Origin: Eudromia elegans
Lineage: Eukaryota; Chordata; Aves; Tinamiformes; Tinamidae
Assembly (NCBI GenBank): GCA_003342815.1
Contig: PTEX01000015.1
Location: forward strand, 3,463,365 to 3,527,364
Direction: 5' to 3'
Length of the DNA: 64,000 nucleotides
Below the pieces are notes generated by a model. The model made no database searches, was not told the DNA's origin, and saw only the letters and a list, made by a program, of their open reading frames with translations. Below, in pieces: positions 25,931 to 39,100 of this stretch (its first letter is position 1; each line of letters opens with the position of its first letter). The translations under genes were made by a program, and so were the position numbers.

Positions 25931-26877
25931 CCTGTATTTCAGCCTGTTGCTTTTAGAATGTTTTTCACTCACTCTGAGAGTCTTTACTCGATGTGTATTC
26001 TGTCTGAGGACCTCTATGTTCAAACACCTAACTTGAAATTTTTTATGTGTATGTATGAAAAAAGGACAACAACTATGGACATTTTTATTTTAACAAAATT
26101 GTAAATCATTTACCGTATATGAATGTAAACCTTGACTGCTGCCGTTAAGTATTTTTCCTCTCTTTTTCTAATATAACTTACTTCTTTCAAGATTACCTTA
26201 CACTACTGAATCAAGATAGCATTGTGCAAATTACTTACAGATATTAGTATTAATAAGAATAAATTGTAAAGATACCTTTTTTTTTTCTCCTAAAGATACA
26301 AATAAAGCAGGTGAGATATCAGATGCTGCTTGTTCATTTGCAATTGTAGAATAAAAAAGTGTGCCACTTCTAAAATAGTATGGAAGAGACAGAAAACTGG
26401 AGGAAATGTGTTTTTCTTTGTTATATTTTTTTGGGAGAGGGGAGCATGAGCATTGTGCTGTATGTTAAAGGGTGCATTAAATATTGTAAGACTGGAGAAC
26501 TTGGGGTTTACAGCAAATGGAGATGTAACAGAATTAAAAAAAAAAAAAAAAGGGAATACCGAGATAACAAATTTGGGCAAGATATGTATTGGGTCTGTTT
26601 CCAAAGGCTCTACTTTCCTCTGGCATTTGGAAGGAATAAAGTTACTGTCTTCCAACATCTGACTTTCCGTGACTGGGAAGACATCAGCTTAGACATCAGT
26701 CGTAGTGGAGGACTTCTAGGTGAGTTATTTTTGAAATGCAGCAAGGCCTGCAAAACTCTCCATTGCAAGGAGAGATGCATGGTTAAGCATCGCTGAAGTG
26801 AGTATGACGATGAAGTTACTACAGGTGACTCATGAACTCAGGTGAAATGCTTTATAAGAAGTAGTAAGATGATGGCA

Positions 26878-26950
26878 GAATAGAATAGAATAGAATAGAA
26901 TAGAATAGAATAGAATAGAATAGAATAGAATAGAATAGAATAGAATAGAA
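26878..26950. repeat. (AGAAT)n pentanucleotide microsatellite
   Basis: About 14 perfect tandem copies of AGAAT (TTCTA on the other strand), in unremarkable AT-rich surroundings. Confidence 0.97.
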
Positions 26951-29900
26951 TGGCTCATAACTAAACCTTGCATGACTCTACAAAGGAAAGATTCTCTACT
27001 TAAAAGAAAATAAAACACTGAGGTCTGAAAAATTACAATTTTGAGGACGTAGTAGTAACAGGAGATTTATTTTTCATTACAGAAAGTGCAAGTAGAGAAA
27101 TGTGTATGTATTAGAATGAATGTGTACCTATGCATTCTTGGTTACTTTTAATGTATTGCAGCTTGCCAAGTTCATTAAGATCTCATTTTATACCACCTGC
27201 ACATTTACAAAGTCACACCAGGAGACACCTGTTAACAATCCAGTACAACACTAAAAATCATAGAGGAGTGCTTGCAATTTTCAGCAGCAACCTAATTTTC
27301 TAAAAGGTCAGCTGAAGCATCAGTAATAGCTTTTTTTTTTTTTTTTTATAACAAATCCGACTTGCAGGTGAATAAAGAAAGTTCTAAGTGCTGCATTTCA
27401 ACAAAATGTTAAACTTTTATTGGTCATGGAGACTGTAGACATCTGCTTCAAACTACAACATGATATTATTAGCTGTTTACGTAGCTGTTTACTAGCATGG
27501 GGGGACCATTCACACCAATTCTGCATGCTAGATTTTTTTTTCTGTATTTTTACTAGCTTAACTTCAATTAATTGAGTTGTGCCAGATTAAAATCATTGTG
27601 ACAGAAGGAAAAATGAGTTCCATGACTTTATTTAATATTAATAATTATTGTGCAAAACAATCCAAACAATTCAGAGGTAGCTCTCCTTGCATGTAATTCC
27701 AATTGCACAGACTTGTATAGATTGTACTTTGACAATGGTGCCGTATGGATACAGTCCATGACTTCTTCATGACTGCAAAAATTACCTACAGGCACTGTTA
27801 TCTGACAAGTCTTTTCTAACTGTAGAACCCTTAAGTTTATTTAAACAGATCCTTTGCTTGATCCTTCTAATTTGCAGGTCCACATGTAGTGGCTCAGTTC
27901 CAATACATATAAATGTTTGGTACACAAGTGTTTCATTTTTGGTATTTTCCAGAGTTGCAGTTGAAGGAAAGGCTTCGTGATCTGGTCCTCTGAGTTACAG
28001 CGATTGCAGATTTCTTGGGAAGGCTTTTGCAGGTGGAGCTCATAAGAAAATCGTTGTGGACATATGAACAGGAGGGAAAAAAACCCAGAAAGTTGTGAGC
28101 AGAAATTACAAAGCTCTCAAAAGACAGTCTACGAAAATGTAATGAATATCATACATTTTGAAATAGAAAAAAAAAATCCATGTCAACATTGGGTAAACTG
28201 TGAGATCTTCTAGAGCTTAGGATTCTGTGTAGCGATACAGCAAGCGTAATTGTAAAGCTTTTTCCTGCCTTCCTTACTGCTAGGACTGCTAAATGTCTCA
28301 CAGAAAACTCACATGAACATTAAGGATTTTTAAGTATTGCCGTTTCAATGAATAATTACTATTTATAGCAGTCATGGATTAGTAGGTAATTCTGCCAATT
28401 TTGTGACAATGTCCTGCCTTGCTTATTCAAACAATAGAATTTCTGCTGTTTGTATAGGATATTTCAGTAGTGCCAAATCAGTGATTAGCATTGACACGCC
28501 AATGTTCCTGGAAGAAGTTCTTGTTTTTATTCACACTTTCTCATTCGGCAATGGGAGAGGTGATAGCACCTTCCCGTAACTCAGCTTTACTTGATGAAAC
28601 AAAATAACTTGCAGACCTTGTGAGAATGGGACAAGTAGGATTGGTTGTGATCCACTTTTTCATTTGTGATTTTCTCTTTTTCATTTTATCTGAGATTGAA
28701 TTTGAAAGAGAGCTTTGTTCCGGACAGTAGTTTATGGCAGTGGGCTGAAGAGATGAGATTTCATTGAATCATAGAACTTATACACAAAAAGAAAATACAT
28801 GAAAATTGAAATGACAAGGTAGAGGAGCTTGGTTGTTGAGGTAGATAAAATAACTAGGTTCTCAGGGAAATGAGATAGGAATTTTTTTATGAACTAGATT
28901 TAGTCTGAAAGAGAATAGTTGAGATGGAAATCCTAGACATTATAGAAGCTTCATAAAAACAAGAGAGGAAAAGTCTTTTTCTCATAACTTTTTGTTGAAA
29001 GATTGTAATGTTGTGATCTCACAACCCAAAGAAAGCAAATCAGAGTCTGTTTTGTTGAATTAACACAATTTTATGGAATCATGAATATATTTGATAAGAA
29101 GAGATTTCTTTTTACTTTATTAACTATGCAACATTGCTATCAGAGCAGCTTGTGATATTTGAATGCACAAGAAAATCAGTAGTACTCAAAGAAATATGTG
29201 CATTCTGCTCTTTTTTTTTAAATCTAGAATAATAGTATATTTGTTCTTCCTTTTTCCTTTGGAATGACTGGGGCAAGTTGTGACTGATCTAAGATATGTG
29301 AACTACTTCTTTATGAACAGCAGAATATAATCAGCTAGGTGTAATCATGCCACAGCACTGACAGAGGTGTACTATTTTGGGCTAAAAAAAATGCCAAGAG
29401 GGCTGCCAGGACTCTCCATTTTTCACATAACTATTGAGTCCAATTTGATGCGACTGGAATAAGAGTAATTATTTTACCTTTGATTAATAAACAGTTAATT
29501 TCAATAAAGCTTTCTTTAGCCGTTTTACAAATGCTCAGGGAAAACAAAATCGGCACTGGCATTGGTGGCACATAAGGGAGAACACCGTAGGGAATGTGGA
29601 GCTTTGTATTTTACAGAACATGCCTGGGCTGAGTCCTGATCAGGGCAGGATTTCTGATTATTTTCCCTTTTCTTTCAGTGTTTGAACAAATGTCCGCTAC
29701 AGTCAAATCTCACTTATTTCCAGCTTAGGAAAACTGCAACTAGGAGATCAGATTTTTGTCAATTTTTAAAGATTTTACACAGAAAGATACGCTTTCTTTT
29801 TTTATTCTTTGCTTTTAAAATTTTGCATTGCTTCCAGTAGATTACAATGCAGTGTTGCCTAAGAATGCATCATGTTTTGTCACTCTTTTTCAAAATTATT

Positions 29901-30499
29901 AATCTGGCACAAAACAACCAGCTTCTCTGTCTCACGCTTTCTGCTAAGAATTGTTTCACCTGTGAGGAACGTGTAGGAAAACTTGGTGGTAATTTGCTCC
30001 AACTCCTTTCTTCAATAAAAAGTGGTGATATCTTACATGATAGTTTCACTTTTTCATTTTGATGAAGGCTAAATACTTCCGTTAAAAGGTGCCTGAATTT
30101 GTGGCTATATAAAAGGATATAGTGGGGAAGTATCAAAGTCATTAATTTAATTTGAGTGCTGACTTCTTACTTTCCCTATCCCTAAAGCTCAGAGCAGTCC
30201 CCAAAGTCTTTTGGGTCTTTATTGATTTTCATGTATTATAGCAATGCCTGTTGGCCTTACTGAGACTGCATGCTGTGTGCTAGAATAATAAAAAGATAGC
30301 CTTTGCTCCAAGACCTTTGGCATTTTCTAAAGTATTATCGTTAAAGTTAATATTTCTAGCGCAGGCCTGACTTTCACAGTCCTTCCCTCTATTTGCCAAA
30401 ACAAATCCATTTGACTTCATATTTCACATGTGGAGATTTCTCAGACAAAACTGGTTTAGATTTTGGAAAACAGAGTTTACTTGATATATTTGTTTGCCC

Positions 30500-30553
30500 G
30501 GATGACAATTTGCAAACAAGGACAAGGGATGACAATTTGCAAACAAGGACAAG
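30500..30553. repeat. Tandem duplication, 2 x 27 bp
   Basis: Two perfect adjacent copies of a 27-bp unit starting GGATGACAATTTGCAAACAA. This is probably a recent replication-slippage event. Confidence 0.95.
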
Positions 30554-33500
30554 GAAGAATTTTTAACATAATTTTTTTATTTTATTTTTTGCAACATATA
30601 TACATTTTTTTTTCTCTTTTTTTTTTGGTGTAAGAGGAATTAGTTTGTCCTCCTTGTGAAATGGAGATGAATTTGTTTTGAGAAAGTAGATAGCTTTTTG
30701 AGGTGTTTATTAGGAGGTGTCTTTTGCTAAAGTGTAACTTTGAAGAGCCATCTAGCTCAAGACCTTCATTGTGCAATATGACCACCACACTCTTCAAAAC
30801 AATTCTATAATAAATTGACTGAACTTTTTCTTTAAAAAAAGTTAAAAATACATTTTTTACTCTCTGATGACTTTTTGCCAATTCTTTTTCCCTCATCCAT
30901 CTGCTACTTGCCAAGGTTCTTTTTTTTTTTTTGACACTGACACCCTGACACCTCACTACAAGGAAATTGGCTGGAAGAGACTCTTTTGAGTCCTGGGGAT
31001 AGTTGGTTATTTGTTAGACAGCCTGGTGGTTCTGCCAAGTTCCTTTCTTAAGACCCATGAAGTTAATTAATCACTGTATCACAGATAGTACAACAGGGTG
31101 ATGAGGCAGATTTAATACGAGTGAGAAGAGTGAGCATCATATTATACAGACAGGTTTACTTTTATTAAGTTCACGTTTTGATTTTTATGATGTACAGTAC
31201 CACGGATACAAACAGTTCTGGTAGTGTCGCTAGGTCTTCCTGTATTTTCTAGAACACTGCTAAAATTTAGGTTGCAGTACACAAATGAGAACTAACTGCC
31301 ATAGTATCTTCATAAACAGACCGGGTGTCATAGAGAGAGGTACTAATGGTGTGGAACTACCAGTAAATCAGTGCTTGGTTTCACCGCACATACTAGCCAA
31401 TAACCTCGACCAGAAGAGTATTTTCAGGTTTTGTTTAATAGTTTTTGTTGCCTTAGAAAATGATTTTTTTCTGAAATCTCCTGGGTTCGATAACAAGTTT
31501 CTCTCATGTTTTATATTTATATCTTTTGAATCCTTCTGCAACATATCTGTATGGAGTCAAAATGCTCTGGTCCTGTAGTGGAGGAAGATACAGTCCTTGT
31601 CCCAGAAAACAATCAATGCTCTGAACGCTTTCAACTGACTTTAGAAATTAAATTGTTTTCTACAGTTACCTTGTCTTTATTCTTATCAAAACTGTGGGGC
31701 TTTCCAATATCAGGACACTTAGATGGGTGGATACTTCTCAGAAGAATAGGGGACTTATCAGTGTTTGCTTAGGATCTATTACATTCTTAGCCATAAAAGT
31801 AGCTATGTTGTCTATAGCACTCATAAATTTTCATCTAGTCAAGGCTACTGTCCCTTTCCTCATTCAAGTTTGCGTTTAAAAATATGAACATAAACTGATT
31901 ACCTGGAGTAGTTATAATCTAAAATACGTGATCTCTTCACTGCTGGTTTTGAAAAGTAATATCATAATTCAACTTGAAAAATTACCCAAATACTTATTAG
32001 CTCTGACACAAACTCTCTATCTTAAACCTTACAATGAAACGATATTGCTAGGGCTCGTACTCACCAGAGGGCACTGTTACACACATTCTTGGAGATCATT
32101 TTTCTTTTGGTAAGAATAATTTCTGATCTTTGAGGAGAAGGTGTATTAGTGCTAGATTTTGGTGCATGCTTTATTTAGGGGAGCTGTTCCTAATATGCTC
32201 ATATCAACTGTGCTTAATTCTCTTTAACTAGATAGAGTTCATTCTTCCTACTGAGGCATGCAGTGTATGAAGGGTGAGGTGGCCACTGCTATGAAAGTTA
32301 AAAGTTCTGAAGAGGTCCCATCTTAAGCTATGTGAATTGAGTGAATTATGACAAAAATCTTCAAACTCCAACTTTAAAAGTCAGTGTTTAGAAGCCCCCA
32401 AACTGTAGATTTCCACTGAAACAGTAGCATAAAGGCAACGATACTTCTGTTCTTCCTGTTTGTTTGGGTGTTGAAAGCACAGACAGGTAATACCAAGTAA
32501 AACCAGTAATTCAGCTTTAGATAATAAACATGTCTGCTGTTTGTTAATTAAAAGCATATACTTAGACACTGAGGCAACAATATGATTACACAGGAGATCT
32601 CTTGATCTACTACTCATTGACATGGAGTTCCATTACTATAACATTAATAAAGGTAAAAGAAAAAAAAGAAAAAATAAACGATGGCAAAGTTAATGCTTCA
32701 GGCTACATTTTATTGTGTAAATAGACTAGTTTTGCCAGCTTTCTTAAGAGAATCTTACTCCAGTGGCCTTTTTCAGGTTCTCTAGTATCCACTTGAGCAT
32801 TTGTATGTATATTTTTGTTTGCTTTGTTTTAGCTCTTCCAAAAATCAAAGCATACGCACTATTGGCTTAGCATTACTACAAATTATATATGCATTTCAGA
32901 AGCCCTAGCTCAGAAAAATAGGCATGATGAGGAGGAGTGGTTGGATCTGAGAACTGATAGTAGTTTGGTTCTGGGCCCTAGCAATAGTGTCTGAAGTTTG
33001 TTACCTCATGACAGTTCCTTCATGTTAATAGAGTATGTCTTCTCAGTATGATCCCTCACCACTTTAACAGTTGACATCTGTACCGGCAGGTTGAATTTGT
33101 CCCCTTCCATTTACTAGGAGAGAGTAAAGTGCAGTTGAGCCTGTAAAAGAAAGTCCTAACAAGTGTTGTTAGGGGAAAAAAAACAGAAGACAAAGAAAAG
33201 CATTAAGAAAAAAAAAAGAGATTTTGGAATAAATCCCTGAAAATATTTTTGGTTTAAGAACCTCTAAATGTATCATCAGAATTTCTGGTTTACCATCACT
33301 GCTCCCATCTAACTAGCTTGCCCTTGTACATAAAGGTTCCCTCAGTGTTTAGTTTTAGAGGTACAAAATGCTTCTTGTAGGTGCTATGGGACTTACTGAA
33401 GTTCACTCAGATGTGTTTTCATTTACCTTCTCATCTGACCCAGGCAAAAACAAAACTGTGAAGCAAGTGCAAATGTGATGTCTTTTGAGAGGCAGAATTT

Positions 33501-33769
33501 TCTCATCTCTTTCCTTCTGACAATAGCAGAAATTAAATCATCTAAGATTGCAAAAGCGATATAAGATGAAGCCCTGCTGTACTCTCTATATAGTCTTCTT
33601 GATCCCTTTACCTTTAAAAAAAAAAAGCCCAAAAACCCAAACCACCAAAATGAAATAACATACACCATACAAAAAGAGCCTTCCACTATAAAGAAAAGCA
33701 GACGTTTGCTAAAGAAAGGCTTTGTTATTACTGAGTGTGCCCCAGTATCTATTATTTTTGAACTTGAGC

Positions 33770-33808
33770 TTTTTTTTTTTTTTTTTTTNTTTTTTTTTTT
33801 TTTTTTTT
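33770..33808. repeat. Poly-T tract with N
   Basis: About 38 T with a single N at 33789, which marks an unresolved homopolymer. It has no recognisable SINE or LINE body on either side. Confidence 0.9.
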
Positions 33809-34788
33809 AATAATGAGTTCATTTTCACTGATCTGTTTGGCTGTGGCTCATAGTGGGAGAGCTGCCGTCTAGAGCCTGAGCTGTCTACTCATTGTTTTGC
33901 GTTACGAGCAGCAAGGAGGCTATTTCCCTGTCCTGGTGGAAGCAGTCTGCAAGACTTCAGAAAGCAGAGAACCAATATTCCTCCGGTTTTGCCTTAATGG
34001 TTTCTGACTCACCTGTTAGACTTTTCCACAGGAGGTTATTACATGTATCACTGGTTAAAAAAAAAAAAAAAAAAAGTGTGTTATTTTAGCAAAGTTTTCA
34101 CAAGTAGGAATTGTACCAAAAGGTTTTATTACTTTAACTATCCTCCTACAAAATGATTCCTATTCACTGATCTGCCTTGCTGCTCTATGTCTGTTATGCC
34201 ACCCTGTATCCCTGTATCAAAGAACCAGAATTTTGTGCAATATAGTACATGCCATGCATTTTATTTTAAAGGACTCCTCTTTAAATCTGAGGAAGTGTGA
34301 GCTGTGTGCAGAAAAACATATTTAAATCCATAATAAATAGAATCAAGAGTGGGAAGGTACACTGTATAACCTTTGAATCCTTTTCAGTAAAGAGAAATAT
34401 TACTGATATAGGTTATGCCTTGGTGGATTCCCTGGTGTTCTGTGCTGTCTTTGTTCTTTTTTCTTTCATTGCTCGTCCTGAAAAAGTAAGAGGAAGGCAT
34501 TGCTCCTTTTCCATCTCCAAAGGCAGAGAGAGGGAAAGATCTGCCCATCCAGTTTTTGTCCCGGTACAATTTGGGGCACAGCTGAGATACGTCAGGCCTA
34601 GGAATTTTGAAGTGTTTTCTGGTCATGATTTTTAATTGATTTCACTTAATTAAAGTTGATTTACTTAATTTTACAGAAAGCATGTGGAAAATTTCACTGG
34701 AAAAGTCATTTAAAGAAAATAAGCCAGCATGGGTTAAAATGGAAGTATTTCTCATGGATTAATCATTGCTTAATAGATAGGAAACAAA

Positions 34789-34819
34789 GGGTAGGGCTAG
34801 GGTTAGGCTTAAGGTTAGC
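34789..34819. repeat. Degenerate telomere-like repeat
   Basis: GGGTAGGGCTAGGGTTAGGC followed by TTAAGGTTAGC: about five imperfect TTAGGG-like units on the + strand. Confidence 0.5.
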
Positions 34820-36107
34820 ATTCAAGATGAAAGGAAATTACTAACAAAGTCACACATAGATCACACTAAGAAAAAGATATTCCTAGGAATTCTGCTATTC
34901 AAAATATTCATTAGCGCTTTTTGAAAAGGGCTGATTCATGAGGTGCTGAAATTTGTTGCTGTTGCAAATCTGTTGCCTCTGGGCATGGCCAGGGCGCAGC
35001 CACATCTTGAGCTGTGGCCATGAATTTGGCAACCTACTTAAAAAGATTTAAGAGGACTTGAAAAGATCCACTTTGCATGCCATTTTTGTGTCAGTCAAGA
35101 TGGCAGCCATCAAAGTGATACTGGGCAGGTTTCTGTAACTACCTCAAGATTAATAGCTTCAGGAAAGGAGTGTGATAGTTATGCACTATGTGCTCCACAC
35201 ACTCCACACTACAAGTCCCGATAAAACAGATGTGTTAAAATAGTCAAACAATGTTAAGTTGGTGGGACTTCAAAGCATGACACTTTCTATTAAGTGTTGT
35301 GCAGGTCACGCTGGATTTTCTGCAAGCCCATTTGATTTTACTTAGTGCAGCCTTGGTTCAGTATACTTGAATTGCTGTTTCAGTTTGATTCGTTAAAATA
35401 AGTCACTCATGAATTGTAGGCCATTATCTATCATTAATTCATCTAGAATTCTATGGTGAACTAAGTGCTACGTGTAATGTATTTTCTCAGTTGTTACTTG
35501 CTGTGTTGTTTTGGTATGGCTTAGTCTAGTCACGTGTAGTTCTAGCACATGAGGACTAATTTGGGAGGAAAATGGAATTCTTTAATAACTGCAGTTGTTT
35601 AGAACTATTTCAATTATTTTAATTAATTTATAATTGCATATATTGCCCATGAAACTAACATCTATATCTATGCAAAAAAAGAAAAAAAAAAAAGATCTTG
35701 GCCAATATTCATATTTTACAAGATTTTGTTTCATGGAACAGATTTCATTTTCACAAGAAACTGAGCACTAACAATTGTCCACTAGCCTTTCTGATTGCCT
35801 TAATTGCTTACAATTAATTGACAACTGATCAGCTCAAAGCAAAATGTGACCTAGCAAATGCAAACTCTTACAATTCATATTTCTTCAGGGAATGCTTAGG
35901 ACTGGAGGTTGGATTTTTCGAAAGGGTTCATATATCAAAAAATGCAAATAGACAGCTAGTGAAATACAACCTACTTATCCTAGGCAGTGTCTGTAAATTA
36001 GGCTTCTTGTCTGTCAGCAAAAAGGAGCAGTATCAAAACTGTTATAAATAATAGCCGCTAATTCTTTCTCGTGTTTAAAATGGCATTTCATAAATGCTTC
36101 ATCTACC

Positions 36108-36129
36108 TTTGTGTGTGTGTATGTGTGTG
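36108..36129. repeat. (TG)n dinucleotide repeat
   Basis: Short, interrupted TG run (one TA interruption). Confidence 0.85.
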
Positions 36130-39100
36130 CTCTAGGGAGAACCTTCATCAGTTTAGAACAAGTCACCACAGAGGATACTTGCTCTTGAGCTGCTTCTCAG
36201 TGTTCCTCTCCTTTCCCCTTTCTGTCTTTGGGCTGAGAATTGCATGTTTTGCTGTGCTGGCTCCAGCAGAGTGAGGTTGGCTGCTACCAGGAGCTGTAGG
36301 TGCTCTAGCAGTGTATAATTGCATCTTAAGGTTCAAAATACTTTTGAAGGGGCCAGTATTTGTGGCACCTTTTATTGGGGCACATGGTCTTCTGCTGTCT
36401 TGTCATCTGTGCGTGTTTCTCCTTTCAGTTTCTCCAGTCTTCTTTTGCTGAGATTAGCTGTAAGCTAGTCTAAGATCTTTGCCCTCAGTTTCTCTGTCAA
36501 TATTTAGAACTGTAGCGGACAAAATCTAGTCTATAGAAAGCATATTACTAAGCTGGTATCTTTCTGGTTTCTATTTCATTCCATTTCATTTCATGGAGAC
36601 TAGCTAGTGCTTTGCACAGTACTTTCTATACCATAGCATCTCTTTTTCAAATCGTGGTCTGTTTCAGCTAAAATCAATGGCTATCTCTGAAACTGAATAT
36701 TTTTATGGCTTAAAAAAAATTGCAGATTTTCTTTTTATGGTAGAAAACAATTGGTAAATTTCTTTGGGTAAATTACAATTATATTTTAAGCAATTCTGCT
36801 TAAAATATGATCAAACCATCATCTGAAGCTCATCCTCAAACTCATGTGAGCTTCTATTTCTATACGTACATTTCTTTTCTAATCTTACTTATTATTTATT
36901 ACTACAACTTACATGTCACTATCCTCCCACACTTGTTTGAATGAAACATCCTGAATGGTGCACCTTTTTGTAAGCTTAAGAGTGCTTGTATTCTTCCTTG
37001 TCCCTCAGTATAATCTAGAAGATGATACATATTGCTGCTGTGGCAATTGTGATGCTGCATTTTAATAATTTATGTGTGCCATGTGTGGAATTGGCTACTG
37101 AGCAGTATATTCTGTGACTATATAACATTAAATTTCAGAAATCTATTATATTTACATATTTGTGCAGATTAAAATGCAAAATCAACAATAGTGGCTTAAA
37201 AAAGCACCAATCTACTAAAATTGTGGAATTAATAGAAATGTTGACTTTTGCATACCTCAGACTAGCAGTGATTTCACTGATCAATATGAGTGGTAAAATC
37301 TATATTCATTAACACTGGAAAATAAGAGTGTAGAAAGACTAAAGGATAAGAAACAGGATGGTTGTCCTGAAAAGGTAACAGAATGGCAAATTTCAGGGGG
37401 CTGAGTGACTTCAAAGGTAAGACATTATTACTGTCTCATGCAGATGTAAAATAACTATCTGAATACTCTATTCCTCACTGGTCACAAGTTCCCAAAAGTT
37501 CCAGAAGAACTGTTAATCCTACTGGCCAGCTGGGTAGGTGGACTGCACCGTACTGTAAATCTGGATCTAATGCAGGAGAAAATTTACATAATTTCACGGA
37601 AGAGGTGAAGAATAGGGAGAAATAAATGTCAAAAAAATATTTCAGTGTTGCATCTGTTTTTAGAATAAGTTAGAAAATCTTTTTTTTTAAATTTTTGTTT
37701 CCTAATGCTTCAAAGGATATTTTTGTTTATTTTTATAATCTTTCATAGCAATATTTGGTTGTTTAAGAACCTGACAGTATGAACAGAACCTGAAAGTATA
37801 ACCACCATTTAATTATTTTAACAACACATTTCATATTTTTAAAATTATTCTGTGTTTTTTTCATAAAAATCGATTGGTTATGTAACTAAATTTCAGATCA
37901 ATCCTGGTAATTGTTATTTGCATTCTGTAAAAATTTTACTCATAGAAAACTGAGAAATCTATTTTATTTCTATAAATGCACATCTTTCAACTTATCAAAA
38001 AAAATTTTTAAAAAAGACTAAAGAATAACATTTATATATAACCCTTTCATAAAACAGTCACTAACTCAACCTATGTAACACTGTCATTCTTTCTCTCTCA
38101 ATATACACACACAAACACATAAATATAGATAAAAATAATTATCCTAATATAAAATTTTCAGGCATTAATGTGCTTATATATTTCTATATTTATTTACTTA
38201 GTCTCACTGCCCAGGCAAATTGGCACTGTATTTCATTCTGGAATCTAAAATTATAACTATTAATGTGAATATATTTGCTTATCCAAGACTTTGGTGCCAA
38301 CATTTGCTATTAAGATTAGGAAAAGGTACATGTTAGCCAACATTTAATTTTAACTTTGAGTTCCTACAATAGTTTAAATATGTAAGTAAACAAGCCACAG
38401 TATATATAGGCAGTGTCATTTAAAGAAAAAAAAAAAAGGAAAAGGTCATCTATGGAAGTCAGCTACAAATCACGTTTTCTTTCTGTTACCAGTCAGGTTT
38501 CATTGCTACTATTTATGTTATAAAAGTTCTATTTAAATATATTAAAAATGCCTTTAAAATGTTATTGTTAGATAATTCAGACTCCATTATTGGCATTGCT
38601 TTCTGATCTTAGTTTCTTTATTCAGCCAAGGTCCTCTAAATTTAAGAAGACATAAAGTTGACGTAAAGCTGCATATGTTTTCCCAGTCTTATTCCAACTA
38701 CCTGACACTGTCAACAGCTTAAAATTATATAGCAGAGAGTAAAAAATATGGATTAAGCAAAATTCAGTCTTCCTGAAAGGGGCACGCTTTTGTTTTGTTT
38801 TCTCCTATTATTTCATTTTTTTCTCTTCTCTCTTTCCGTGTTTTGTCCTCCCAAGCTTTTAAGTTAAAAGGTGTGATTTATATATCGTGTTTTACTTTGG
38901 AATCTAGCTTAATGAAATATCTCAACACATAGCTCTTTTTTAGAGTGTTTTTATTTCAGCAAGCTAGTTTTGCACAATAGCATACTGTCTAGATACTTGA
39001 AAATTCATGTGAAAATGGGAAACTTTTTTTCTTCAGGGTAGTTTTTGAGCAGCTTTCCTATGAAAAGCATATTTTTTAGAGAATGTTACCAAGCTATATG

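Larger units (their letters stand above)
16400..26877. other. Intergenic or upstream-intron DNA, no gene seen
   Basis: AT-rich DNA with one CR1 3' end (20447-20571), an ATT run, poly-T runs at about 22484-22500 and 23514-23525, and a locally CpG-containing patch at about 19360-19440 (CCGTGGCGTTCGGCCGG). No coding feature is recognised. If the distal CpG exon belongs to HNF4G, this would be its first intron. Confidence 0.65.

Noticed and set aside
28755-28785. TTGAATCATAGAAC resembling a CR1 octamer tail
   Set aside because: No GGTTGGAAGGGACC or other CR1 body follows, so the match is too short.
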